A stretch of 64,000 nt of DNA from Lachnospiraceae bacterium (GCA_023663945.1 JAMPGL010000009.1:22783-86782), one strand, 5' to 3'. Shown: positions 1-9,211, numbered from the stretch's first letter. The notes: generated by a model not told the origin, from the sequence alone. Translations and numbers: made by a program.

Positions 1-369
1 GCCCTTTAGGATTCGTTTTTCCTTTCGGAGATAAATGGTCTTAATCAGCTTAATCCATGCAACGCAGCTTCCTTCGTGCATGTACTCTTTGTAAGTGCGT
101 TCTAAGGTCTTCTCGTCTGCAAGCGGGATAAGCGGAATGTCGGGGATGGATTGTATCAGTTCATCCGCTTCCTTGCGGGAAGCAGCCCTGCGGATAGACT
201 TTTCGGCGGCGTCTAAGGGAACGTACACGGTGCTTGTGGACTGAAAAACGGGTTTAAGCAGGTAATACTTTCTCGTTTTGTCAACACCGCTGATGTTCAG
301 CGTGGTGACATCCTGCACACAGCAGATGCCGTTATTGCCGCAAATCACATAATCACCTTTTTGAAACAT
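1..369 (-). CDS. CarD-like transcriptional regulator, C-terminus cut by window edge
   Basis: The reverse strand is open from an ATG at 369 to base 1 (123 codons, no stop). A GGAGGC ribosome-binding site lies six bases upstream. The protein begins MFQKGDYVICGNNGICCVQDV, which matches the start of the CarD/CdnL RNA-polymerase-interacting domain (a Tudor-like fold shared with Mfd). The family binds the RNA polymerase beta subunit and affects promoter opening; many Firmicutes carry several paralogues with unknown targets. The C-terminal helical half is partly present and the end lies outside the window. Start and family are well supported, the specific role is not. Confidence 0.8.
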   Translation of the reverse strand, partial: MFQKGDYVICGNNGICCVQDVTTLNISGVDKTRKYYLLKPVFQSTSTVYVPLDAAEKSIRRAASRKEADELIQSIPDIPLIPLADEKTLERTYKEYMHEGSCVAWIKLIKTIYLRKEKRILKG

Positions 370-623
370 AAAAAGCCTCCTGAAAAATAGTGCTAAGGAT
401 AAAAATACTATAATATCAGTTTACCCCAAATTTTAAAAAAATGTCAGTGGAGATTGAAAAAATCACCCAAATTCAGCACTTTTGCTAATAGCGGAGCAGG
501 TGTTTATTGTCTACTTTTCACAGTAGGGGCAGTGCAAAAACGGAATATGGCACGGAAACTTTCCCGCATCCGGAACTGCAAGGCGGAACTGCCGTAAATT
601 TTTCTGCCGGGCACACTTCCTTC

Positions 624-652
624 TGGCATTAGCAGGGGGCGGGTGTTATAAT
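624..652 (+). promoter_or_regulatory. Putative extended -10 promoter for the histidine phosphatase gene
   Basis: TATAAT at 647-652 is preceded by TGT, giving an extended -10, with a weak TGGCAT at the -35 position 17 bases upstream. It lies about 66 bases before the preferred start at 719. The rest of the 370-718 gap shows no convincing gene on either strand. Confidence 0.45.
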
Positions 653-718
653 AAAACCGGACAGCCCATTATGTGCAGAATAGCCGAAACAGCCCGGAGA
701 ATCAGTGAGAGGATTGAA

Positions 719-1300
719 ATGAAATTTTATCTTATAAGACATGGCGAAACTGACTGGAATATTCAAAACAGAATACAGGGACAGACGGACACCCTGCTGA
801 ATGAAAGGGGCAGGGAGCAGGCGCATGAACTGGCGGAACGTTTGAAGGATGGATATGAGATTAACACCATCTATACCAGCAGGCAGAAGCGCGCCCGGGA
901 AACCGCGGAAGTTATCGGAGAGGCAATTCAGGTAACCCCTATTGTCAGAGAGGGACTTGAGGAGATTTCGCTTGGAATCTGGGAGGGCTATACTTGGAAG
1001 CAGGTGCGGGAACAGTTTCGGGATGAATATCAGGCGTGGTATGTAAACCGGCGTTATGAGGTGCCGCCCGGCGGAGAGTCTTATCAACAGCTTCTTGACC
1101 GGCTTCTTCCTGTGCTGGCGGATATTTTTGCACAGAATCCGGAAAACGTGCTGATTGTGACTCACAGCGCAGTGATTATGACGCTGCTGACGTATCTTTA
1201 TGATACCCCCTTTGAGGATATGGCTAAAAATTACAAAACCGGCAATACCGGAATCGTGGAAATAGACCAAAATCTATTTCATAGAAGGTATATTAAATGA
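719..1300 (+). CDS. Histidine phosphatase (phosphoglycerate mutase-like) family protein
   Basis: The protein starts MKFYLIRHGETDWN, carrying the RHG motif whose histidine is the phospho-acceptor in this superfamily. A second catalytic histidine is visible near the C-terminus in VLIVTHSAV. At 193 residues it is the size of small-molecule phosphatases such as the CobC/PhoE/GpmB-like group. I chose the ATG at 719 because GAGAGG lies just upstream and the family motif begins at once; the frame is open further upstream without family similarity. The substrate cannot be read from the sequence. A ROK kinase follows after 26 bases, suggesting one transcript. Confidence 0.85.
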   Translation: MKFYLIRHGETDWNIQNRIQGQTDTLLNERGREQAHELAERLKDGYEINTIYTSRQKRARETAEVIGEAIQVTPIVREGLEEISLGIWEGYTWKQVREQFRDEYQAWYVNRRYEVPPGGESYQQLLDRLLPVLADIFAQNPENVLIVTHSAVIMTLLTYLYDTPFEDMAKNYKTGNTGIVEIDQNLFHRRYIK

Positions 1301-1326
1301 AATAACTAACAGAAGGAGAAGCAAAA

Positions 1327-2205
1327 ATGAGACTTGGAGCATTGGAAGCAGGCGGGACAAAGATGGTGTGTGCAATTGGAGACGATGCGGGGAAGATTTT
1401 TGAACAGATTTCCATCCCCACCAGAACTCCGGCGGATACGATTCCGGAGATAATCGCTTATTTTCAGCAGGCGCGGATTGAGGCGCTGGGAATCGGCTGC
1501 TTTGGACCGATTGACCCGGACAAGCGTTCGGCGACTTATGGATATATCACCAGCACGCCCAAGCTGGCGTGGGCGGATTACCCGATTGTGGGAGAGTTTG
1601 AAAAGGCGTTAAATTGTCCGGTGGGCTTTGACACGGATGTAAACGGCTCCGTGCTGGGAGAGGTCACCTTCGGGCAGGCAAAAGGAAAGACTTGTGTGGT
1701 TTACGTGACCATCGGAACCGGCGTGGGTGCGGGAATCTATGTGGAAGGGAAGCTTCTTCACGGGATGCTTCATCCGGAAGCCGGACATGTGATGGTCAGG
1801 AGGCGTGAGGGCGATGATTATCCCGGGAAATGCCCTTACCACAAGAGCTGTCTGGAAGGGATGGCGGCAGGTCCGGCAGTGGAGGAGCGCTGGGGCAGAA
1901 AAGCCGTTGATTTAAAAGACCGGAGGGAAGTTTGGGATTTGGAAGCGTATTATATTGCACAGGCACTGACAGGATATGTGTTGACGCTTTCGCCGGAGAT
2001 GATTATTTTGGGCGGAGGAATCATGCATCAGGAACAGCTCTTCCCTATGATACGCGGCTATGTGAAGGAGATGCTCAACGGCTACATTCAGACGGAAGAG
2101 TTGAATCACATGGAGCAATATATTGTGCCTGCAAGTCTAAATGACGATCAGGGAATCATGGGAGCATTGGAATTGGGAAGAAGGGCATTAGCGGAAAGCA
2201 GATAA
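1327..2205 (+). CDS. ROK family sugar kinase, fructokinase-like
   Basis: The N-terminus has the ROK phosphate-binding pattern (LEAGGTKMVCAIG), and the middle has a second glycine-rich ATP site (VYVTIGTGVGAGIYV). The ROK zinc-binding region follows, with HPEAGH then a CPYHKSCLEG cysteine cluster. The C-terminal LGGGI motif is also present. The length (292 aa) and the start resemble Bacillus fructokinases of the YdhR/GmuE type, which phosphorylate fructose or mannose. An AGAAGGAGAAGC ribosome-binding site precedes the ATG. The gene lies between a phosphatase and a ribosomal GTPase on the same strand, so no sugar transporter context refines the substrate. Confidence 0.87.
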   Translation: MRLGALEAGGTKMVCAIGDDAGKIFEQISIPTRTPADTIPEIIAYFQQARIEALGIGCFGPIDPDKRSATYGYITSTPKLAWADYPIVGEFEKALNCPVGFDTDVNGSVLGEVTFGQAKGKTCVVYVTIGTGVGAGIYVEGKLLHGMLHPEAGHVMVRRREGDDYPGKCPYHKSCLEGMAAGPAVEERWGRKAVDLKDRREVWDLEAYYIAQALTGYVLTLSPEMIILGGGIMHQEQLFPMIRGYVKEMLNGYIQTEELNHMEQYIVPASLNDDQGIMGALELGRRALAESR

Positions 2206-2250
2206 GAGTTTTTGGGGAGAACCGCATGAGAATGCCGGATGGGGATTAGG

Positions 2251-4953
2251 ATGAAGAGACTTGCAGTAGGGATTTTGGCGCATGTGGACGCAGGAAAAAC
2301 CACATTATCGGAGGCAATGCTCTATGCCTGCGGCAGTATCCGCAGGCTGGGCAGGGTGGATAAAAAAGATGCTTTTTTGGATCATGACGCGCAGGAGCGG
2401 GAAAGAGGAATCACCATTTTTTCCAAACAGGCAAGGATGACCGTAAAGGATCTTCAGATTACGCTGTTAGATACTCCGGGACATGTTGACTTCAGCGCGG
2501 AAATGGAACGCACGCTGCAGATTTTAGATTATGCAATTCTGGTAGTCAGTGGATGTGACGGCGTACAGGGGCATACTTACACTCTTTGGAAGCTGCTTGG
2601 GCGTTATCGGATACCGGTATTTGTCTTTGTGAATAAAATGGACCGTGTGCAGACTGAGCGGAGGGAACTGCTTTCACAGCTCCGCACAAAGTTAGGAGAG
2701 GGTTTTGTGGATTTTTCGGGGGAGGATGAGCAGGAATTTTATGAGGAGACTGCGGTCTGTAAGGAAGAGCTTCTGGATGAATTTTTGCAGAAAGGAACAA
2801 TAGCACCGGAGAATATCAGAAAGGGTATCAGGGAAAGAAAAATCTTTCCCTGCTTTTTTGGCTCTGCCTTAAAGCTTACCGGAGTGCAGGAATTTTTGAA
2901 TGGGATGTTCCGGTACACGGAGGAACCGTCTTATCCGCCCGAATTTGGAGCAAGGGTGTTTAAGATCACAAGAGACGCTCAGGGGAACAGGCTTACGCAC
3001 TTAAAGATAACCGGCGGAGCTTTAAGAGCAAGAGATGTGGTCAGCGGCATGACCAGAGACGAAAAGGAAAAGGATGGTCAGGAAAAGCGGCAGGAAAAGG
3101 TGAATCAAATTCGCCTTTATTCCGGAGAAAAGTATGAGACGGCGGAGGAAGCTCAGGCGGGCGAAGTCTGTGCAGTGACCGGCTTATCCTGCACCTGGTC
3201 CGGAGAAGGGCTGGGAGCGGAGGAAAGGATTTATTATCCGCTGTTAGAGCCGGTGCTTGGCTACCGGATTCTTTTGCCGGAGGGTTGTGATCCGGCGCAG
3301 ATGCTTCCCAAACTGCGGATGCTGGAGGAAGAGGAGCCTCAGCTTCATATTTTGTGGGATGAGCGGAATAAGGAAATCAAAGCAAAGGTTATGGGGCCGG
3401 TTCAGACAGAGATTCTGCGAACCATGATCAAAGAACGTTTTGAGACCTGCGTGGAGTTCGGAGAAGGGTCGATTATTTATAAAGAAACCATCGGAGACCG
3501 GGTGGAGGGTGTGGGGCATTTCGAGCCTCTCCGCCACTATGCGGAGGTTCACCTTTTGCTGGAACCGGGAGAGCCGGGGAGCGGAGTGCGCATTGGCTCG
3601 TCATGCAGTCTGGATCTTTTGGATCGGAACTGGCAGCGCCTGGTCCTTACCCATCTGGAAGAGCGGGAGCATGTAGGAGTGCTGACCGGTTCAGCGATTA
3701 CGGATATTAAGATTACGCTGACGGCAGGGCGGGCGCACCAAAAGCATACGGAGGGCGGGGATTTCCGGCAGGCGGTCTACCGGGCGCTGCGGCAGGGATT
3801 GATGCAGGCGCACAGCGTTCTTTTGGAGCCTTGGTACGAATTTCGGCTGGAAGTGCCGGTCAGTCTGGTGGGACGGGCGATGAATGATCTGGAAAAATAC
3901 GGAGCGCGGTTTGAGCTGGAAGGGCAGAGTGAAGAACTGGCGGTTTTAACCGGGGAAGCGCCGGTCTCCAAGATGCAGGAATATCCCAAGGAGGTGGCGG
4001 CATATACAGGGGGAACCGGAAGGCTGTCCTGTACCATGAAAGGTTATTTTCCCTGCCACAATACCGACGAAGTGATAGAACAGATTTCTTATGACCCGCT
4101 GCGTGATTTGGAAAATCCGGCGTCGTCGGTGTTTTGTGCCCACGGGGCAGGATTTGTGGTGGAATGGGATCAGGTGCCTGCTTACATGCATCTGGAAAGC
4201 ACACTGAAGACGGATGATATAGAGCCGGAGGAGCAATGGGAGGCAGAGCGCGGAGAGGGACGGGATTTGGGAATCCGTCCTCAAGGAATCCGTCCGCAGG
4301 GAGTCCAGGCCGAAAGGGAAAGAGATGCCGGAGAGAAGGAGCCCCGGCTGGGGCTTGATGAAATCGATGAGATTTTATTACGGACCTCTCACGCAAACCG
4401 GAAGGAGAGCAGGACTGCCGGAAGAGAGGGATGGAAGCGTACAAGACCCCGGCAGGGAGCCGCAGCGCAGGCGGAGAGCAGGGTTTACAAGCCTCAGCCG
4501 GTAAAAGAAAGGTATCTTCTGGTAGACGGCTATAATATTATATTTGCATGGCAGGAGCTGAAGGAGCTTGCGCAGATTAATTTGGACGGGGCAAGAGGAA
4601 AGCTTTTGGATATTCTGTGCAATTATCAGGCAATCCGCAAGTGCAATTTAATTGTGGTGTTCGATGCCTACCGGCTTGCAGGACATCCCACGGAGGTTCT
4701 GGAATATCACAATATTCATGTGGTTTACACCAAGGAGGCGGAGACTGCGGACCGTTATATTGAGCGGTTTGCCCATGAGAACGGAAAGAAGTATAATGTG
4801 ACGGTGGCAACCTCTGACGGGCTGGAACAGATTATTATCCGGGGAGAAGGATGCGCGCTTTTGTCCGCCAAGGATCTCTGGGAAGAAATCAAGCTGGCAG
4901 AGCAGAATCTTAGGGAAGATTATGAGAATTACCAGCGGTCCCAGAAAAGATAA
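2251..4953 (+). CDS. TetM-like ribosomal GTPase fused to a C-terminal Rae1/YacP-type NYN nuclease domain
   Basis: Residues 1-660 have the architecture of EF-G-like ribosomal protection proteins. The G motifs AHVDAGKTT, RGIT, DTPGH and NKMD are all visible, followed by the later EF-G domains. A charged linker with a short repeated GIRPQ unit follows at about 665-745. Residues about 752-890 form a second domain starting YLLVDGYNII and containing VVFDAYR, TADRYIE and VATSDG. These conserved acidic positions match YacP/Rae1 NYN nucleases; Rae1 of Bacillus subtilis cleaves mRNA on the ribosome. I prefer the ATG at 2251 because GGGG lies six bases upstream and TetM-type proteins begin here; an in-frame ATG exists at 2239. 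Whether it gives tetracycline resistance is unknown. Its last 25 bases overlap the convergent gene. Confidence 0.88.
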   Translation: MKRLAVGILAHVDAGKTTLSEAMLYACGSIRRLGRVDKKDAFLDHDAQERERGITIFSKQARMTVKDLQITLLDTPGHVDFSAEMERTLQILDYAILVVSGCDGVQGHTYTLWKLLGRYRIPVFVFVNKMDRVQTERRELLSQLRTKLGEGFVDFSGEDEQEFYEETAVCKEELLDEFLQKGTIAPENIRKGIRERKIFPCFFGSALKLTGVQEFLNGMFRYTEEPSYPPEFGARVFKITRDAQGNRLTHLKITGGALRARDVVSGMTRDEKEKDGQEKRQEKVNQIRLYSGEKYETAEEAQAGEVCAVTGLSCTWSGEGLGAEERIYYPLLEPVLGYRILLPEGCDPAQMLPKLRMLEEEEPQLHILWDERNKEIKAKVMGPVQTEILRTMIKERFETCVEFGEGSIIYKETIGDRVEGVGHFEPLRHYAEVHLLLEPGEPGSGVRIGSSCSLDLLDRNWQRLVLTHLEEREHVGVLTGSAITDIKITLTAGRAHQKHTEGGDFRQAVYRALRQGLMQAHSVLLEPWYEFRLEVPVSLVGRAMNDLEKYGARFELEGQSEELAVLTGEAPVSKMQEYPKEVAAYTGGTGRLSCTMKGYFPCHNTDEVIEQISYDPLRDLENPASSVFCAHGAGFVVEWDQVPAYMHLESTLKTDDIEPEEQWEAERGEGRDLGIRPQGIRPQGVQAERERDAGEKEPRLGLDEIDEILLRTSHANRKESRTAGREGWKRTRPRQGAAAQAESRVYKPQPVKERYLLVDGYNIIFAWQELKELAQINLDGARGKLLDILCNYQAIRKCNLIVVFDAYRLAGHPTEVLEYHNIHVVYTKEAETADRYIERFAHENGKKYNVTVATSDGLEQIIIRGEGCALLSAKDLWEEIKLAEQNLREDYENYQRSQKR

Positions 4954-6527
4954 ATAATTTGGACTGCACCCAGAATAAAGAGGATTCCCCAGTTGATGAT
5001 GTGCATGATGTGGGAAGCCGCTTTGGCAGGAAAACGACCGGGAGAGGTTTGGGGAAGCTGGATAAAATAACGATTGCCTAACCCAAGGGCAATGGAGATA
5101 TAGACCAGACATACAGCTACATAGCGGAAATCACTGCTGCAAGTGTAGGGATAAATGATTACAAAAGCGGCAAAGGAAATCAGCATGATTACATAGCCTG
5201 CCAGTAAGAAAACCCGTGTCTCTATATCTGTGCGTTTATGCAGAAGCACAACCGCCAGCAGAACGGCAGTTGCAATGCCGAGAATCACAGCCAGTACAAA
5301 GGTAATCTGACAGAGAATCAGAAGGATGTCGGACAGGTCGGCGGGATATTCCTCCGCAAATAGGGAAGTGTGAAACATAATTGCCCAGGTATTGCAGCAA
5401 GCCTTCGCACTGATCGGATGAAAAGGAAAATCAAAATGCCACTGAGAAAGGGCAGGAATCCCCAGCCGCTCCCACAGGGAAAAGTCAGCGGTGTACATGG
5501 GAGAGGTTTCTCCGGGCACCGGAACGCCGGGCTTTTCCCCAAAGCGAATCAGATTTCTCACGATCCAGGACAGACCGATTGGGCAGACAATCACAGCAAA
5601 AATACAGTAATTTTTAATCCATGTTAAGATGGAACGCTTTTCTTTGGTGCGGATGACAGAAATAAAATGCATCAGAAAAATCACTGCCAGAGGAATAGCC
5701 AGAACAGCCGAATTTAGCTTGGTAATCATGCCAAGACCAATAGAAAAAGCCAGAGGAACAAGGCGCTTTAAATCCTTGTGCCTGATCCATGTTAAGGCGC
5801 CAAGAATAGTCAGGCACATAAACAAAATGGTAAGCATATCGTTATTCACACTGCCTGCCATAATGATGGTGGCAGGATGCAGGGCAATAAAAGCAAGCCC
5901 GATGAAAAGACCATTTCCTTCTACTTCCAGAACCTTCAAAATCTTCCAGGTGACTGTCATGCACAGGCAGGAATAGAACAGCGGAAGTATCTGTAGATTT
6001 TCAAATGCCAGTTCTTCGCTTACGCCCAGCCAGATATTCAGTTGAAGCCAAAGATAGGAGATGATGTGATGCAGGGGCGGATGATAGTAGGCAAAAAGCT
6101 CATAAGGATTCAAATCCGGGAGCTTATGAAACTTGTAAATGTATTCAATATAACCGATGTGTCCGGGATTGACAAAGGGCGTTCCCATTCCGGTATACGC
6201 TCCCGCGTCATGCTGGCGGTCATAAAGTCCGGACCAGAGTACATAGCTGCACCGGAGCAGGATCCCCAGAAGAATAAGCATAAACACTATGGTGTTTTCA
6301 TTAAGCGACCTGATGGATTTCAGGTATCCCCAAAGACCCATGTAAAGCAGAAAAAAGCACACGATAACAAAAGTCCTGACATAGTGGCTGCCGAAAAGGA
6401 AGCTGTCTGCCTGCATGACGGCAGTTAAAATACAGGAGCCTATGATAGTAAGGAGTATGCTCAAATTTAATTTGGGCTGGGATGAAAAGGAGCCAAATTC
6501 TTTTTTGTGTAAATGTATGGTCTTCAT
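4929..6527 (-). CDS. Polytopic membrane glycosyltransferase, GT39/ArnT-like (GT-C fold)
   Basis: A 532-residue protein with roughly a dozen hydrophobic segments. The first large loop contains DAGAYTGMG and later YYHPPLHHIISY, the acidic and His/Pro-rich features of GT-C enzymes that use lipid-linked sugars (GT39, ArnT, PMT). A ribosome-binding site AAAGGA precedes the ATG. The gene lies 40 bases downstream of a lipoprotein gene on the same strand, so the two probably form an operon acting at the cell surface. Donor and acceptor cannot be deduced. Its 3' end overlaps the convergent TetM-like gene by 25 bases. Confidence 0.75.
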   Translation of the reverse strand: MKTIHLHKKEFGSFSSQPKLNLSILLTIIGSCILTAVMQADSFLFGSHYVRTFVIVCFFLLYMGLWGYLKSIRSLNENTIVFMLILLGILLRCSYVLWSGLYDRQHDAGAYTGMGTPFVNPGHIGYIEYIYKFHKLPDLNPYELFAYYHPPLHHIISYLWLQLNIWLGVSEELAFENLQILPLFYSCLCMTVTWKILKVLEVEGNGLFIGLAFIALHPATIIMAGSVNNDMLTILFMCLTILGALTWIRHKDLKRLVPLAFSIGLGMITKLNSAVLAIPLAVIFLMHFISVIRTKEKRSILTWIKNYCIFAVIVCPIGLSWIVRNLIRFGEKPGVPVPGETSPMYTADFSLWERLGIPALSQWHFDFPFHPISAKACCNTWAIMFHTSLFAEEYPADLSDILLILCQITFVLAVILGIATAVLLAVVLLHKRTDIETRVFLLAGYVIMLISFAAFVIIYPYTCSSDFRYVAVCLVYISIALGLGNRYFIQLPQTSPGRFPAKAASHIMHIINWGILFILGAVQIIYLFWDRW

Positions 6528-6567
6528 TTGTGAAATCCTTTCGCTTTATGCCTTTGCCGTAAGTGCC

Positions 6568-7671
6568 TCAATATAAGGCAGTAATATCGGTCAGTAAGTT
6601 ATCCTGCACCCGGAACTGCCAGATGGAATGTCCGGGAATCCGGTGTTCCGTCAGATACCAGAAATCATCAATCCGGGTCATGTAGTAGGGGGTTCCGCCG
6701 CCGATGAAAGAGTCATAGATGTCCTCGTAATTTCCATCAGCAAGACCGTCTAAATCCTTGGTGCGGATGATAGTGGCGTAATCCTGATTGCCGGATGCAT
6801 CCGTGGAGACGGTGATATAATAGTAATCGTCAATGGGAGTAAGCTGTATCATGCCGGAAAGCTGGGCGGGAACGGGATACTCCTTTTTGATTTCAAAGGT
6901 ATACAGGTCAGCCTCAAGAATGCTGGAATTGCCGGAGACAAAGTAAATCCGATCCCCTGCAATGGTGAAAGAGCGCACATAAACGCCGTCCAAGGAAGGA
7001 ATTGACAAAACTTGCGTCAAATACATCCGGGAATCATCCTCTGCGTGACGGAACAGATACATTTCTCCGCTCATGGAGCTCCATGCATAAAAAGTATCGG
7101 TATATTCATCGTATAGAATATAGTGCGGACGGTTTCCAATGTGGGTAAATTCCTGAGTAGGAATAAAAACCGGCTGTCCGTTTTCGTTAACAGATTCTTC
7201 CATAACCAGAATACGGTTGTTCTCCGTGTCGTCAATCAGATAAACGGTTCCGTCGCTTGCGAGAGTATGTCCCATGTTGATGTCGTCAGTCATAATCTGC
7301 CATTGATATAAGGGATCCGTCAGATTGTCATGGTAGATGACTTGATTGTTATAACAATCCACAATAAAATAAGTGTCTTTAACCTTGGTAAGATAAGTAG
7401 GCACGCTGAGGGTGGGAAATGGATTGTTCGGAATCTGGTTAAGCTGCGCAGGGTCATAAGAAATAAGCTCTGAGACGGCAAGATAGTCCGTGGGAATATA
7501 GACGGATGCCGGTTCAGGGTGTTTGTGGGCGCAGGAGACCAGAAGCCACGCCAAAAGGCAAATGCATATGCACATACATATACATTTGCAATTGCAGCTG
7601 CAGTTGTAAATGCTAAGAGATGGAATTATTTTTTTATGTAAAGTAGATAATAGTTTTTCTTTTGTTCTCAT
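6568..7671 (-). CDS. Lipoprotein with propeller-like C-terminal region, function unknown
   Basis: The 367-residue protein has a basic N-terminus, a hydrophobic stretch and a lipobox-like LLVSC, so it is probably lipid-anchored outside the membrane. Before the lipobox lies an odd run in which cysteine alternates with other residues (NCSCNCKCICMC), encoded by near-alternating purine-pyrimidine DNA at about 7560-7615. The rest is rich in short beta-strand-like repeats (YDEYTDTFYAW, FTIAGDRIYFV), suggesting a beta-propeller. No ribosome-binding site precedes the ATG, and a -10 box ends only six bases upstream, so the transcript may be leaderless. The membrane glycosyltransferase follows in the same direction. 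Confidence 0.7.
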   Translation of the reverse strand: MRTKEKLLSTLHKKIIPSLSIYNCSCNCKCICMCICICLLAWLLVSCAHKHPEPASVYIPTDYLAVSELISYDPAQLNQIPNNPFPTLSVPTYLTKVKDTYFIVDCYNNQVIYHDNLTDPLYQWQIMTDDINMGHTLASDGTVYLIDDTENNRILVMEESVNENGQPVFIPTQEFTHIGNRPHYILYDEYTDTFYAWSSMSGEMYLFRHAEDDSRMYLTQVLSIPSLDGVYVRSFTIAGDRIYFVSGNSSILEADLYTFEIKKEYPVPAQLSGMIQLTPIDDYYYITVSTDASGNQDYATIIRTKDLDGLADGNYEDIYDSFIGGGTPYYMTRIDDFWYLTEHRIPGHSIWQFRVQDNLLTDITALY

Positions 7672-7677
7672 AAAGCT

Positions 7678-7706
7678 ATTATAATTTTTTTGCTTTTATT
7701 GTACAA
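7678..7706 (-). promoter_or_regulatory. Promoter directly abutting the lipoprotein start codon
   Basis: On the reverse strand TTGTAC (7706-7701), a 17-base spacer and TATAAT (7683-7678) form a good sigma-A promoter. Only six bases separate the -10 from the ATG at 7671, so transcription would start at or next to the initiation codon. Confidence 0.6.
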
Positions 7707-7752
7707 TGTTTTTTTGTATACTAAAGATAGAATTTTTGTAAGGAGCGTACTT

Positions 7753-8847
7753 ATGACGGAGGTTAAGGAGAATCGGGAGTTCCGGGTTTTGTCTGCAATT
7801 GGCATGATACTGGTTGTTTCCGGACATTTGGGATATGATTTGTTTGATATTGGCGGTTTGTTTCCCTATTATTCATTTCATGTATTTTTATTTTTGTTTG
7901 TATCCGGTTACTTTTATAAACGGGAAGAGGAGGAGCAGATCCTCAGTTACATATTAAAAAAGTGCCGGACACTGCTTTTGCCGTATTTTTTGTGGAATTT
8001 ATTTTATGGGCTTGCGGCGTCGCTGCTGCATCAGGCGGGATTTTCCATAGGCGGAGAGCTTTCGCTGAAAACGCTTTTTTGGTCTCCGTTTCTGGACGGG
8101 CATCAATTTATGTATAATTTTCCGGCATGGTTTGTGCCAGCCCTCTTTTTGATTGAGGTGGTCAATGTGCTGATGCGGAAAGCGTTGTCGCTGATTCGCT
8201 CGGATAATGAGTGGCTGATTTTTGGCTTATGCCTGCTGGCGGGGGTGCTCACCGTATGGCTTGCCATCGGCGGTCATATTTGGGGCTGGCATAAGTTCCC
8301 GGGACGGATTCTGTTTATGCTTCCGGGATTTCAGATGGGAAGGATTTATAAAGAAAAGCTGGAGGCTTTTGACCGGGCGGAGGATGGCCCGTATTTTCTG
8401 GCTGTGATGGGCGTGCAGGTGCTGATTACCATATTTTGCGCCGGCCTTGCATTCAGTGCCGTATGGGTGACAAGCTTTGCCAACGGACCGCTGATCCCTT
8501 ACGTTACAATCATTACCGGAATTGCATTTTGGCTTCGGATCGCAAAGATCATCAGCAGGATTCCTTATTTATGCAATAAAATGGTTTCCATAGGACGGAA
8601 TACTTATGGAATCATGATGCATCATGCGGCATGCTTTATGCTTGTGAAAGGATTTTTTTACCTGCTCAGCAAAGGAACGCCGTTTTGCGCAGAGTTTGAT
8701 GCGGAACTCTTTTTCAGTGAAATTAATTTTGTATACCTGCCCGGAGGTTCGGAGGCAGGAAAGTGGATTTACCTGTTTGCAGGTATCGGCATTCCGATGA
8801 TCTTGTCGGGAGCGTGGGCGTGGCTTAGAAGACAGATTAGGCGTTAG
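7753..8847 (+). CDS. Acyltransferase 3 family membrane protein (OafA/NodX type)
   Basis: A 364-residue protein with about ten hydrophobic segments. The first carries an SAIGMILVVSGHLG stretch, with the histidine typical of acyltransferase-3 enzymes, which O-acetylate or O-acylate cell-surface sugars. A second conserved region (VSGYFYKR) follows. The ATG at 7753 is preceded by AAGGAGCG, while the frame's upstream extension has no ribosome-binding site. It is divergent from the lipoprotein/GT39 pair and separated by an 81-base region, so the three may all serve envelope polysaccharide modification. That link is inference from position only. Confidence 0.8.
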   Translation: MTEVKENREFRVLSAIGMILVVSGHLGYDLFDIGGLFPYYSFHVFLFLFVSGYFYKREEEEQILSYILKKCRTLLLPYFLWNLFYGLAASLLHQAGFSIGGELSLKTLFWSPFLDGHQFMYNFPAWFVPALFLIEVVNVLMRKALSLIRSDNEWLIFGLCLLAGVLTVWLAIGGHIWGWHKFPGRILFMLPGFQMGRIYKEKLEAFDRAEDGPYFLAVMGVQVLITIFCAGLAFSAVWVTSFANGPLIPYVTIITGIAFWLRIAKIISRIPYLCNKMVSIGRNTYGIMMHHAACFMLVKGFFYLLSKGTPFCAEFDAELFFSEINFVYLPGGSEAGKWIYLFAGIGIPMILSGAWAWLRRQIRR

Positions 8848-8857
8848 CTACAGTTAA

Positions 8858-8877
8858 CATTATGTCGTTTACTATAA
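8858..8877 (+). repeat. Copy of a dispersed intergenic motif (ATGYCGTTNACTATA)
   Basis: The motif ATGTCGTTTACTATA occurs here just after the acyltransferase stop. Close relatives occur at about 24464, 44648 and 51722, always at gene borders. The rest of the 8848-9211 gap holds the promoter at 8985 and the leader of the coiled-coil gene. Confidence 0.4.
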
Positions 8878-8984
8878 TCATCGATTCCCCAAAGATATTC
8901 CAGTCGGTCTTCCGCATTGTCCAGGCTGTCTTGCCGGGAACGGCTGAACTGTTACGCGGCAGTTGGTGAATGCTGGATTTTGAC

Positions 8985-9013
8985 TTGACATTTTTCATTA
9001 CGGAGGGTATACT
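8985..9013 (+). promoter_or_regulatory. Strong sigma-A promoter upstream of the coiled-coil gene
   Basis: TTGACA at 8985-8990, a 17-base spacer and TATACT at 9008-9013 make a near-consensus promoter. The predicted transcript has a leader of about 190 bases before the start at 9212. Confidence 0.75.
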
Positions 9014-9211
9014 CACTTTATTGCTATCAAATCTATGTGAAAATCTATCCATAAATAACATGGAATCATTGGTATATCGCCGATATTTTCACATATTGCA
9101 AACTAACTATCAAGGTCAAAACGGAGAAAAGATGTATAAAACGTCTGGTGATTAACTGTTTTATGAACATATGTTTCGCATTGACCGTAAAAAGAAAGAG
9201 AGGTAAACTGA

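Noticed and set aside
2251-4250. Calling the GTPase a tetracycline resistance gene (tetM/tetW)
   Set aside because: The fused NYN domain, the length and the housekeeping setting argue against a simple ribosomal protection gene.
8970-9155. Forward frame of 61 codons upstream of the coiled-coil gene
   Set aside because: It contains the promoter at 8985-9013 and has no ribosome-binding site or protein similarity.
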